DNA of 64,000 nucleotides from Brassica napus (taxonomy: Eukaryota; Streptophyta; Magnoliopsida; Brassicales; Brassicaceae), in NCBI RefSeq assembly GCF_020379485.1, contig NC_063446.1:12323597-12387596 (forward strand), given 5' to 3'. The notes under the pieces are model-generated. The model was not told the DNA's origin. It worked only from the letters and a program-made list of their open reading frames with translations, and ran no database searches. Shown piece by piece: positions 44,017 through 55,006 of the stretch (position 1 is its first letter; every line of letters starts with the position of its first letter). A program made the position numbers and the translations under genes.

Positions 44017-46217
44017 TTAGGCAACGGACACGGACGAGTCAACAACGACTTGGTTTGGCTGCACGCTTTTGTAAGGACATCTCTTTGCCACAACAACAAA
44101 GACACATATATTAGCAGCGGTTACACCGGCTAGAAACCAGTAGAACCGGTCCAACCGGCTACTGTTCAGGTCCTTCCCGAACCAACTCTTGGCCGAGAAA
44201 TCATCAGCTAGCGTATCAACCGCTGTGATCAGTAGATTATTAAGGAAGTTAGCTGCTCCCAACACGCTTAGGTAAATCGCTATACCTAAGCTTCTCATGG
44301 AATCAGGGACTTGGTCGTAGAAGTACTCTTGAAGTCCAACGAGTGTGAACGCGTCCGCAACGCCAATGACTATGAACTGAGGAGCTAGCCATATCACACT
44401 CATTGGTTCGTTGTTTTCACTACGGTCCAGTCGTTTTTTCTCAACTAGAGCTGCAATGATCATTGTGGTAAGGGAGAAAAGCATACCGGTCCCGATTCTC
44501 TGGAGAATATTGATGCCTCTTTGATTCCGTGTGACGCGTCTCAGCAAGGGAACGAAGATTTTATCATAGATGGTGAGTGAAATGATCAAGGAGAGAGCAG
44601 TGAGGGAGAACATGGAAGCGGGAGGGACTGTGAAGCTGTTGTTACCCGTGATGTGTCTGTCCATGATGGTTGCTTGTTTGATGAAGAAAGTATTAGTTTG
44701 TGTAGCACAAATGCCAAAGACTAATGTAGAGAGCCATATGGGTATCACGTTGATGATCAGCTTCGCTTCCTCTACTTTTGTTAACGTTACAAGTCTCCAT
44801 GGACTCTGTTTCTGAAGATCTAGAGGAGTGTTATCTTCGATTATTGCTGCCTTGTCAAGAAATCTGCAAGAAACAAATAACCGCATTGTTATAACGGATC
44901 TGAGAAAGACATACAGATGATAAAAAACATGATAAATAAAAATACAAAAATTTAACATGGTTCACTAAATTGGCTACGTCTTTCGAACCGATTTAAAGCA
45001 TATCAACACACCCCAGAATCAGTTTAGAATGCACAAAAAATCAGAAATTAACAAACATAGACATTTTTGAGTTCGTTTCTACTCACTTAAGATGCTTTGT
45101 GTGGGAGAGAAGCCGTCCAGTAGTAAACTCTGCCTTGGAAACTTCATGAAGCAGAGAAGGATCTGAAGGATAAGGTAGGTTTCTTTTGGCAATGGCCGCG
45201 ACTATCACCTGTAACATAGGGGTCAAAGGGCTACCAGAAGGTGTCCGGTAACGATAAAATGGTTTTCCAATGAGGAAGATGAGAAGTGAAATAGCCATGA
45301 TTGTAGTGAATATGATGCCGGCAACACCCCAACCAACCCGGTCTTCGATATAGACAAGGACAGTCACAGACGTTAGGATACCAGCACATAGACAAACGTT
45401 CCACCAGTTAAAATAAGACATCCTCATCTTTCTTTCTTCAACATGATCATCATCGAACTGGTCAGCACCAAAGCTCTCAAGGCATGGCTTATGACCTCCA
45501 GTCCCTATGGAGATCAAGTATATGGCAATGAAGAAGGCTATTTCGTGTGCTTTCCTAGGCTCAACGCACACTTCTTTATGACAAGGTTTCAAGCCCGGTA
45601 TGAACCAGGACATTGTTAAAAGGACCAAACCCTGTTGATGAGACAAGAGGAAATAATTAAATATTGTTTTTGGAATCTTTTGAGCTAAAATTGGATCAAA
45701 GTAACGTTATATTACCATAAGGTAAATAGTGGTTGCAACCAAGACAGTGGTGTAACGGCCAAGATAAGCATCTGCTACAAAGCCTCCAAAAAGAGGCATC
45801 AAAGTAGTGACACCTGACCAGTAGTTCACATTTTTTACAGCCGTCTTGAGATCTTGGTGGATAATTGTTGTTAAGTAGACCACTAAGTTTGTAGCTAAAC
45901 CAAAGTAACTCAATCTCTCGCTGAACTCGATTGCTGCGCAGTGAATATGGACCAAAAGACTTTAACAAAGATTTACAATTTTGAGCTATTACTATAGCAT
46001 ACTTTCAGTATTACAATTATGTGGTGTATATATAAAGTTTATGTATAAAAAACTAAGTGAAAGTTTTGTTACCGATGATGAAGAGGGCAGCTTTCCAAGC
46101 ACCAGTTCGAGCCCGAAGAGGAACATGTCCTCTGCTGTCGAGAGAAGAATCAAGAACCCAATTGTGTTGATCATTGTACGAATCTTGAAGTTCTGACCCA
46201 ATATTATTATGCTTCAT
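44017..46217 (-). CDS. NPF (NRT1/PTR) family proton-coupled transporter, NPF5.6-like
   Basis: Twelve-helix major-facilitator transporter; clade 5 NPF members move nitrate, dipeptides or other small anions, many at the tonoplast. Minus-strand exons: 46217-46073, 45933-45716, 45631-45087 and 44863-44017, in frame, giving 584 residues. The proton-coupling motif ExxER is EFSER (residues 51-55). The PTR signature SIGTGGHKPCLESFGADQFD is intact, as is LQEYFYDQVPDSMRSLGIA in the C-terminal half. A charged cytosolic loop (HTKHLKFLDKAAIIED) joins the two halves, as usual. The start was chosen at MKHNNIGSEL because it is the only ATG in frame close to the GT-rich leader. Position matches At2g37900 (NPF5.6 as I recall). 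It looks intact; substrate cannot be told from sequence. Confidence 0.93.
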
Positions 46218-46259
46218 CTGTTCAAAGTTAACAACACAATAAAGAGTTGATTCTTGAGG

Positions 46260-46302
46260 AGTGTGTGTGTGTGTGTGTGAGTGTGTGTGAGAGAGAGAGA
46301 GA
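46260..46302. repeat. GT/GA microsatellite in NPF 5' leader
   Basis: About 20 GT/GA dinucleotides on the plus strand (CA/CT on the coding strand), 45-85 bases before the NPF start codon. It falls between the likely TATA box and the ATG and is therefore transcribed. Confidence 0.8.
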
Positions 46303-46341
46303 ACTGTGAAGTGATTTGTTTAAGTAGAAGCAAACTTGGTC

Positions 46342-46354
46342 CTCTATATATAAG
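46342..46354 (-). promoter_or_regulatory. Likely TATA box of the NPF gene
   Basis: On the minus strand the sequence reads CTTATATATAGAGG, about 130 bases upstream of the start codon at 46217. Spacing and match to TATAWA are good; not otherwise tested. Confidence 0.55.
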
Positions 46355-48273
46355 CTTAAGCTCCCTGTTTGACTAACTATCATCGACAGTGTTTTATAGA
46401 TTCTCTGCCCACATTGTCTTATTTTCAGCCACAAATAGTTTTCCATTTTCTATTTTGTTTTGCATGAACGTGGAGGAAGATACGTAAAGGCGAGGTCGTA
46501 TTCATACAGATGAACTTGCAATAACTCACAAGTGTACGAGAGAATAATAAGAGAAATGTAAAACATAAGAAAGCTCTCAAATGGATTGCTTGTTCAACAA
46601 CTTCGTCTATTAAAACTTATCTTAACTTCGTATTTTCATCAAATCTAAACATAAAGTGAAACTCCCAAGCTTAAAATATAATCATAAACTTGTTCTTGGA
46701 CAAATTAAAACTAATTCTCCTTTTTAATATTTCTTATTTTAGAACTCCGAAGATATTCTTACTCTTTTCACAATCATATCTCCAAAAGCCAATATATACT
46801 ACCATCTTCTTTAAACACTAGACTCTAAACCCACTATGATCGTAGATGCTTTTTTGATCAAAGATCATAGATGCTTTACTTCGATAAAAACAAGCAAAGA
46901 CGAATACTTAGTCCAATAAGTTGAATGCTTCCTTTATTCACTTGTATGGAATTAATAGATCTCATTCTCTTAGGAAGCTTTTCATTTACTTTACTACTCA
47001 TCGTATGATCATATTCATACCTAACATCCAACAGTCACAAAACATTAAACGGCAACACATCACTAGATTTCTCTCTATTATAGCTTATGAACCCCTACCT
47101 TAACCATAGCTTACATGATAATTTTACTTCACTACACGCCTGAAAATAAAAAGAATATCAGCTAATCATCAATCATCAATCATATAAAAAAGCTTTACGC
47201 TTTGTACTATGCTTAATGCTATAAACACCAGTTACTGTACATGTTGCATGACAATCGTTCTCTATCACACATTGCTGTGAAGGGTAAGGGTCAGAAATAT
47301 TTGGATAAGGTTTATGTGGATGGTTTGGGACGAGAAGACTTCCCTCATAGCATAAAACCTCTAGATGAGATCGTTTTTATTATTTTGACTTTAGTACAAA
47401 GTAAAATCTAGATGCACTTGGTGTAATACAGGTTTTTTCCGATTGAATAAATTTTGCATTCATTCGAAAAAAAAAAAAAAAAAAGATAATTCTAAGGTCA
47501 TGAGACCAATGCAAGATTAGCCTATGATCAGGCATGAAGAAGTTGTCACCGTTCAATGGATTTGCAATAGCTAATCAAAATCCCCACATATCTTCCAAAT
47601 CTTGTTTATTTTAGACGCTCCAATAGGATTCATTTGTTTCATACTAAACAATTAACTTTTATTATCATGAGTCAACTCATATCTTGTATTGAATGGGGTT
47701 TTGTGGCTATAGCTGAGGAAAGTAGATAAACCTTTCCTCGTAGTGCTGTAAGCACTATTGACTGGATCATGTAAAAGCAATACCAACAGTAAAAAAGTAG
47801 TGAAAAGATACAGAGAATCTTTTAGCTAGACTTAGCGCAGTTTAGCGTGTAAATGGTCGGCATCTCCCAAAGAATGGTCTATTTTTCATGTGTATTTTTC
47901 ACCACCTTAGCAAGAAAACGTGTGTTGCCTAGTGAAGTAGGACCACCACTTCAGTGACAGTGAGGTTAGTACTTTAACATGGTTCTCAATGGTAACAAAT
48001 ACTTTCAAACAATTTGAGATTTGATGGAAAATACTAACCTCCACTATGTATTCTCCTATTTCATGAGCGTTGCTCCTCATTGTAATACTAATAGTCTCTC
48101 ATTGTTATGCACTGCTAAAAACAGTAGAAGTGGGTCACATGCCAACACAAATGGCTGTGAATGATAAGAAGCACCATGCATAAGGTTGATGAGTCAGAAC
48201 ATGTTACCGTCAAGATCTAAACAAGCTAACCAATCAGAGCAGAATACCTAAACGAATAGTAACAATTGCTTAT
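46355..48273. other. NPF upstream region and retroposon-like tail
   Basis: There is no gene. At 47395-47485 a sequence ending TTCCGATTGAATAAATTTTG followed by about 18 A resembles the 3' end of a LINE-type retroposon, but no coding remnant or target duplication was found. Confidence 0.4.
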
Positions 48274-48278
48274 CTTGA

Positions 48279-48633
48279 TATTGGAGAGAAGATCCCACAT
48301 TGAAAATATGAAAGAGACTTGAGTAATATATAAGGGACTTGGGTCAATCCACTAATCGCCAATTGGTTTTAAGTTGGAAGCCCAGGAAACTTTACATGGT
48401 ATCAGAGCGGGTCCAATACCCTGACCCATTAATCCGGCCCGGACAGTGGTCCGATCATCCCATTAGCTGAGGGTATTGGAAAGAAGATCTCACATTGAAA
48501 ATATGAAAGAGACTTGAGTAATATATGAGGGTATTGGAGAGAAGATCCCACATTGAAAATATGAAAGAGACTTGGATCAGTTAATCCACTAATCGCCAAT
48601 TGATTTTAAGTTGGAAGCCCAGGAAATTTTACA
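48279..48633 (+). mobile_element. TRIM (terminal-repeat retrotransposon in miniature)
   Basis: A 5-bp target duplication CTTGA flanks it (48274-48278 and 48634-48638). The 5' terminal repeat (48279-48396) begins TATTGGAGAGAAGATCCCAC and ends TTTACA. It is followed at once by TGGTATCAGAGC, the primer-binding site complementary to initiator Met-tRNA. The internal region is only about 77 bp. The 3' repeat is doubled: a partial copy at 48474-48531, then 48532-48633 ending TTTTACA. No coding sequence, as expected of a TRIM. Confidence 0.9.
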
Positions 48634-48638
48634 CTTGA

Positions 48639-50241
48639 CACTGACTCTAATTGTCTAGCAAGTGATTATCCACCAAAAATAGTGGCGACAAAGTGAATTG
48701 AGGATCGTGCGATTATCATATAGGTTTCATCCAATTATTAAGTATGAACCATGCTGAGCGAGAATATCGAAAAAGCTTCAGTATCATGTGAGCAAAACAA
48801 GATAGTGCTTTATGGTCATAGCCAGCAATGTATTCTAGCAAGCTACCACAAAGAACAATGGTTGAAAAATAATGAGATAAATTTTCATTGTGGTATATAC
48901 TTTTATGCATTATTTATGATGGACCTGCTCAGCACTGATAGGAGCCCTAGGGCAAAAAAAAAAATTTTACTCTCTAAAATTTATATACAGATAATGTTTA
49001 TAATATTTTTAAAATTTAATTAGTAATATTTTGTATATTTTATAATGAAAATAAAACTACATATACATATCAAATAATTTTGGACCCTTTAACAATTTTA
49101 TTTATTATATTTATAATTTATTTATATATAATAACATAGATTTATAAAAAAATTGGACCCCTTAACTACTATTATACGGGGAGTTCCCCCCCCCCCCCCC
49201 CCCCCCCCCCACCCAATGAGCCTATCCAAGTGCTTGCAAAGTCACTGTCAATTGCGAGGAAGGAGACCAAAACATGATGATGCTTCAAACCTACATTGGA
49301 AAAAAAAATCATTCACACTGACACAGTAACCTCTCTTGTTATGTAAGAAAATAATTAAGCTATCGTTTAGTCAAATTAAAGACATATTATCTCGACCAAC
49401 AAAATAACACATGAGACCATTTATTCACTTTTTTACCATTTGAAACCAAATATTAGAAAGGAATTCGTAGCAGACAGCAGAAAGGCACTAGACTTGTTGA
49501 TCAAACATGCAAATAGGTCAAGAAAGATGGTAGGAAACGAATCATACCTCAAAGATAGAGACATTCACTGATGTGGATAATATACTTTACAAAAGAATGA
49601 CCTATTACCTGAGAGAACTTTGTTTTGTCCTCTGCATCACTTAATGTTTACTGCAGAATCATCTAAACATGATAACTTCACAATCTCAGTGGCTCAGATG
49701 TCTTTCGAAAACTATATATCCGTTCATATCAGCACAAACAAATTTCACGTCCTGGAAACTTAACATACTCGTAAGTATAGACATTTGACAACGGTTATGA
49801 TTTCGATCAATGATGTCAGTCGCGCAAATGCGTGTTCCTTGAATTCCACTCTAATACAAAAAAATAATAGATAATTATATTGAATAATGACCTAGATCAA
49901 ACATTCGTTTTGGTCTCTAAAATTTTAGTGGTTAATATGTAAAGATTATGCAGCTCCCAAATTGATTAAGAAAAATATTTGTATTAATCATATGACATTT
50001 AGTAAGAACCGGTCCTGGTCCTGATAAAGACTAACAACACTCTACGGTGCTACAAAACCTTATTGTCTTGCAGACACCAACCTGACCTGAGAGGAAGTAC
50101 AATACTAAAACCGAATGGTTTTGATTGCAGCTCAATATGTGATGAAGGAAGCTGTTACATGTTTTACATACACGTGTTTATGTTCAGACAGACATCATCG
50201 CTAATTATAAAAAGACAGCAACAAAGAAACACTAGTTAGAA
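48639..50241. other. Intergenic DNA with 25-nt poly-C tract
   Basis: There is no gene. A run of 25 C lies at 49186-49210, preceded by a segment with GGAGCCCTAGGGCAAAA and TTGGACCCCTTAACTACTA that looks like a degraded repeat (about 48915-49185). The remainder to the EMB1513 stop codon is featureless. Confidence 0.55.
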
Positions 50242-51015
50242 CTAAGATCCAACTTCGTATCTCCCATCGTTCTGCAAAGTCATATCGTATACCTGAGATG
50301 ATCTTCTTCCATTTCTCGATTTTCCGCCATTAACAACACGATTCTCCATCCTCTTACCTTCTTCTTCCTTTCTCGCCACACCATTGATCAAGACATTCTT
50401 CCTCACCCTCCGACCACGATGCGTTCCATTGTCATTGACTCCTTCGTGTTTCCGCGAACCCTCTTCTCCTTCTGACTCACCGGAGCTCGGTAAACTCCGG
50501 TACGGTTTCACACTGTGAACAGCATCTTTAGGGAAGAACCTAGCGGAAGGCAAATCATCAACGGCGTCAAACAGCTGCGGGCCATCCCTCTCCGTCCAGA
50601 GATCAAACCCGCCCGGTTTCTGAAACCGGTCCGCTAAGACCTTAACCTGCTCGTCGGCGCAAACCGAGAAGAGATTCGGCGGTTTCTGAACCGGTTCCCA
50701 CGGTCGCTCAAGCTCAGCCACCGCCGCTTTTAGCTCGGCGCGTTTACGCATCTCGTAGATCTGTCGTTCACGGGATAACCTCGCTTTGAGGAGCTGTTTC
50801 TGCTTCTTCGCTTGCATCCTCTTCCATTGCCACTTTGAGACGCCGCCGGGAAAGGTTCTTGGGCCGCCGCCCATACGGATGACGGTTGATTTTCGCGGTT
50901 GCGGAGAGGGGTTGAGAGATAGGAGAGAGAGTTTTGAGTGGAGAGAGTTCGAGATTGAGGAGGAGAAGGAGATAGGTTTGTAGCCGGAGAGGTGGAATCC
51001 GATCATCGCAGCCAT
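50242..51015 (-). CDS. EMB1513: EMB1513 plastid-type essential protein
   Basis: Single-exon gene of 257 residues. The N-terminus (MAAMIGFHLSGYKPISFSSS and following Ser/Pro-rich residues to about 45) is a chloroplast transit-peptide-like segment. The conserved core follows: MGGGPRTFPGGVSKWQWKRM, a very basic helix KKQKQLLKARLSRERQIYEM, ELERPWEPVQKPPNLFSVCA, DRFQKPGGFDLWTERDGPQ and DDLPSARFFPK. The C-terminus is basic and low complexity, ending VYDMTLQNDGRYEVGS. Loss of the Arabidopsis gene is embryo-lethal (At2g37920); the molecular function is not established, and older labels as a copper transporter seem unfounded because no membrane helix is present. Intact. Confidence 0.92.
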   Translation of the reverse strand: MAAMIGFHLSGYKPISFSSSISNSLHSKLSLLSLNPSPQPRKSTVIRMGGGPRTFPGGVSKWQWKRMQAKKQKQLLKARLSRERQIYEMRKRAELKAAVAELERPWEPVQKPPNLFSVCADEQVKVLADRFQKPGGFDLWTERDGPQLFDAVDDLPSARFFPKDAVHSVKPYRSLPSSGESEGEEGSRKHEGVNDNGTHRGRRVRKNVLINGVARKEEEGKRMENRVVNGGKSRNGRRSSQVYDMTLQNDGRYEVGS

Positions 51016-51241
51016 TGAAGTGAATTGGTGGTATCCACACCACTGAAATGGTGTTTTTGGAAAAGATAAAATAGTTTTCTAAAAAAATTTGACGATTTAA
51101 ATGGGCCTGTACTAAACAGTGTGATGGATTTGGATTCAGTTAAGGCCCAAATATGCTGGATATCCCTTACCCGTCGGCCTAACCCACATTCTGAACCACC
51201 CGGTCACGAGAAATGTGAGACGGTATAACGAAAAGGCCACC

Positions 51242-51379
51242 TTAGCACCGGCCTGGGAAAACTACCTCGCAGTTGTAACTCCAATAAAAAGTTTGGTGGA
51301 GCAGCATGACGATCTGTTCAGCGTCTACGTTTGCGTTTGCGTTGTGTTCCATGCCGACGTTGTTTTTACTTGGCAACAT
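51242..51379 (-). pseudogene. Truncated COPT4-like copper transporter relic
   Basis: A 45-codon open frame starting MLPSKNNVGMEH and ending MLLHQTFYWSYNCEVVFPGR-C then TAA. The end resembles the MxxHxTFYWGYNCxVLFSGW segment that opens the first membrane helix of plant CTR/COPT transporters (HQTFYW for HPTFYW; PGRC where SGWPG is expected). All three membrane helices and the GxxxG motif are missing. Its position directly after EMB1513 is where COPT4 (At2g37925) lies in Arabidopsis, which supports the reading that this is what remains of the local copy. Confidence 0.65.
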
Positions 51380-54276
51380 CTTGTTGGAACTCGGTTTTGA
51401 CGAAATGGTTTTAGACCATTTTCGATAAGTTTCTGGGCGAATACGTTCGTCGGAATAACCGTGGACACTATAAAATAGTGTAACCAAATGTCAAAAGTGG
51501 AATTCGTTTCAATGAGAAATGGAGTTCTAAAATGGGACTCAAATGTACACATTGGATATTGGGTTTGAATTTGGATTTAAATATGTTAGATAGACTTATG
51601 TCTAATAACTTATGATTTAAATTATATTCATGGTTATCTTTTATATTTGGCTAAATATAAAAATGTATACCCATAGCGAAATAAATATTAGCATTGATTT
51701 GGTCAAAGACACTAATATTATTTTTGCAAGTTACGGTCAATAGTTGAAAGAATCATTCTTCATTATGATTATTGATGACATTTAATACTCCATTCATGCA
51801 TATAAGTTTTTTGGTTTTGAAAAGAAAAAATCTAAACGTTATGTTTTGTGGTACTCATCTTTTCTATATAAAGCCTCATGGCAATGTAGAATATATACGA
51901 ACATGAACATGAAACAACAAAAGATTCTTCCATTATGAAATATTTATGCTTATTTTTTATTTTTTGTGTGTCAGAGTACAACACAAAATTAGGATCGATA
52001 GATTCTGTTTTTCGGTGATGGTAAACAAAAACAATGCTGCAGTTGTATCCTGGAATATGAGCGCCATGAAACCGTCACACTACGGGGCGTTTAAAGATTT
52101 AAGATTAACTATCTCGACTCTCCAATTCTTCTTTATTTTTATATTTCGATATTGAAATTTTAATTTATATTCTTATTATTTTTTACAAATATCAGTTGTG
52201 ATAGGGTAGTAAAATAAGGTTCTTACACATCTTTATTTGGGGGAAATAAGAAATGGGAGGTCGTTGTCAACTTGTCATATATAGATAGAAATAGGGTCTC
52301 CCTAGTCTATCTCCCATCTGAAAGTGTTTCTTCTTTAGGGGAAAGATTGGGTTCTACATATCATATGCTATGTTCATGTTATGAAGAAAAACAAGATTTG
52401 CTTGTGGATTTTTTCTTCCACAATCTACTGTGTGTCCATTAGTAAAGTATTTTCATTTTTTTTTTGAAAAACTAAACATTAGCAAAGTATTTGGCCGTAT
52501 AATTGTAATCAAAATTCGTTTTTAGATTACATTATAACATATAAACACATGTATCCGCAGATGCACATATATCGCTTACTATGTAAAGCATCTTTTATAC
52601 GTAAAAGTATATTTTCTCTATTAGTAGTTTATCTTATGTATATACATGCATGTATAATTAATATTGAGGATAAACCGACAAGTACTCACTGAGCAAGTGA
52701 GGATAAAGCCCGTATTTGACAGACATGCTTCGCTGCTCTGCCCCCTCTATCCACATGCTCCTCCAGATCATATCCCACCACGTCTAATGTTAATCCTGAA
52801 TTAATATTTAAGCCTTGTAATAAGTTTTTCTTTTGTAGTAGTATTTGTTAATGAAACTTTTATATTAAGTTGCAATTGGGTACTCCTAGCTCTAGTACCC
52901 GACATCACCTTCGAAATTTTAAAATAAAGCGTCAATAATGGTTGGTGGATTCTTCATCTCGTGACCATTGACTACTCTTTAGTTTTATAAAATTTTCAGT
53001 ATTCAGCGATAGACTTTGTTTTCTTTCAAGGAATCTCTATTGGCCAATAGAGCTTTAATCATATATACTGGATATATAATAATTTCCTGATGGAATCATC
53101 TACAGCTAGATGTTTTTTTCTTTGAGAAATCTATAGCTAGATGTTGATTCCCATAACAAAAACTATTTTTGAGTACTAATCAACTTGTTGAAAATAGCCT
53201 CACGCATGCATGAAAAAAACACATCAAAAGGTTATGATAAGAAATACAGTATCAGTCATCAATCATTGCTAGATGTTTTTACTTTCTAGAATTGCAAGAC
53301 GAGGGTGAAGAGTAACGAATAATAATGGCAACCCCAAAATGTTACGAGTTGGGTTTTACGAATCCTAATGGGACGATTGATGGATTGACTTTCAATATTG
53401 ATTATTTTTATTAAGGAGACTTTTATGACTTTTCTTACATGAGTATTTTTCATTTGCTTACATATTCTTCAGTTTGGTTAAAATCCAATAATAAAAATCC
53501 TTTAAAAAGTATTTTAAACGATTTCATTTTTTTTCATAAATTTTTTAATTGATTTGGAATAATTAAAACTCCACTACTAGTGAAACCTTACAAATAAGCA
53601 ATAACATGTTTTGACTTTAATAATCTAGCTATTTAAAATAAGAAAAAGATTAAAGATAAATGTGTTAATTATTGATATCTAAATTTTCCACTTTATTAAA
53701 TTCCTTCATGTATTAACTAACTTATGATGATCATTACAACTTGACTAAGGTTGTAGATCAATTAAGATTTCATCAATATTAGTTATATTTATAGCCAACA
53801 TGAAAATAAATCAGAGCTAAATATTTTAGCAATAATATACCATTATTTCCATTTCTTTTAGCAATCAAGCTGATAAACTCATAAATAAAATACATATATT
53901 GGAAACTGTTAAAATATGATATTTATAGTGTGCTGTGAAAAAAATATGCTGTATACCATGTACATTACATCTATAACTCGCACCTGATGGGCTAAAAATT
54001 AAAATTACATGGTAGATCATCAAGAATTAGCTTGAATGCATGCACATGAAACTGGAATAGTAAATAAAACTGCTTCTTCTTCTTCTTCTTAAAATTATTT
54101 AATGTTGCGTTGGTTTCAATTATGGGTAAACACGGAGCGGATACGTATAAAAGAAACTTTTTTTTTGGCATAAATAAAAACTTCTCAATGTCAAAAGTTA
54201 AAACCACGGGAATAACAGAAAAAATAAATTAATTTATTATTCGTATAAAAGAAACTTTTTTTTGGGTAAAATAAAA
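51380..54276. other. Long intergenic region with a possible small-gene relic
   Basis: There is no gene I can support. A good TATA box (TCTATATAAAGCC, about 51864) is followed at 51935 by ATG and a hydrophobic, signal-peptide-like stretch MKYLCLFFIFCVS that soon stops. This may be the wreck of a small secreted-peptide gene. The rest is AT-rich. The DUF3527 gene found here in Arabidopsis is absent. Confidence 0.4.
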
Positions 54277-54535
54277 GAGAAATTATCTATGATAGTCATT
54301 TTTAAGTTTTGTCATAAAAATAGCTCTCAATAAAGAAAATGATCAAAATAAATTTTATTAAAAAGTAAAAGGTTAACTAATCTAATCTAAACTTAAATTT
54401 TAAAGTTAAGAGCTAGAGTTTTGGGATAGAGTTTCAATTTTTTAAAAATACAAAAAAGTTATTTTGGTTATTTTATTTTTTAAAAACTATTTTTGGACAA
54501 AAACTTAAAAAAAAAACTATTAGAAAGAATTGTCC
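54277..54535. mobile_element. Inverted-repeat MITE, same family as 20877-21696
   Basis: The left arm contains GAGAAATTATC...TTTTGTCATAAAAATAGC...GAAAATGATCAAAATAA. The right arm, reverse-complemented, contains GACAATTCTTTC...TTTTTGTCCAAAAATAG...AAAATGACCAAAATAA. The centre CTAAACTTAAATTTTAAAG is also shared with the longer copy. About 260 bp, non-coding, about 470 bases upstream of the IPCS2 coding start minus leader. Confidence 0.65.
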
Positions 54536-55006
54536 CAAATAAAAATACTCCCTAATTTCTCTGGAAATTTTGAATATTATTTTGTTTTTGTTTTAAATTT
54601 AAATACAATTCAACCGTTTCTGCGTGTTGAACTAGCTTCCTTTTTAAAACTAAGGGGCTTGGTTTCCTCAGATTCTTCTTTCTTCTACTTGACAATTGAC
54701 AAACTTTTAATCTTCTTTACACGTTCTTCTTCGATCACTCTCTCTCTCTCTCTCTGTAACGTTCTATTTCGTTGCATCTCTCCTTCTCAGATCTTTGATT
54801 GACCGTCTTGATCGTTGACCCACGAATCTGGGTCCGGTTAAAAACCCGACCATTCTCCGGCGAGAAGCTCCAAGACTAAGAATTTACAAAACAAAAAAAG
54901 ATTGAATTTTTGTTGAGTGTTTGGTTCTGAGGTATGATGTTGACCCAATTTGCTGGGCTCTGAAGTACAATGGAACTGATTCTCACACGAAAACAAGAAG
55001 AAGAAG
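54536..55006 (+). promoter_or_regulatory. IPCS2 promoter/leader region
   Basis: CT-rich stretch (TCTCTCTCTCTCTCTGTAACG at about 54740-54760) and a long probable 5' leader before the ATG at 55007. No single TATA box stood out. An upstream ATG at 54934 opens only a short frame. Confidence 0.45.

Noticed and set aside
47395..47485. Complete LINE or SINE
   Set aside because: Only a 3'-end-like sequence and poly-A were seen; no target duplication or coding remnant supports a bounded element.
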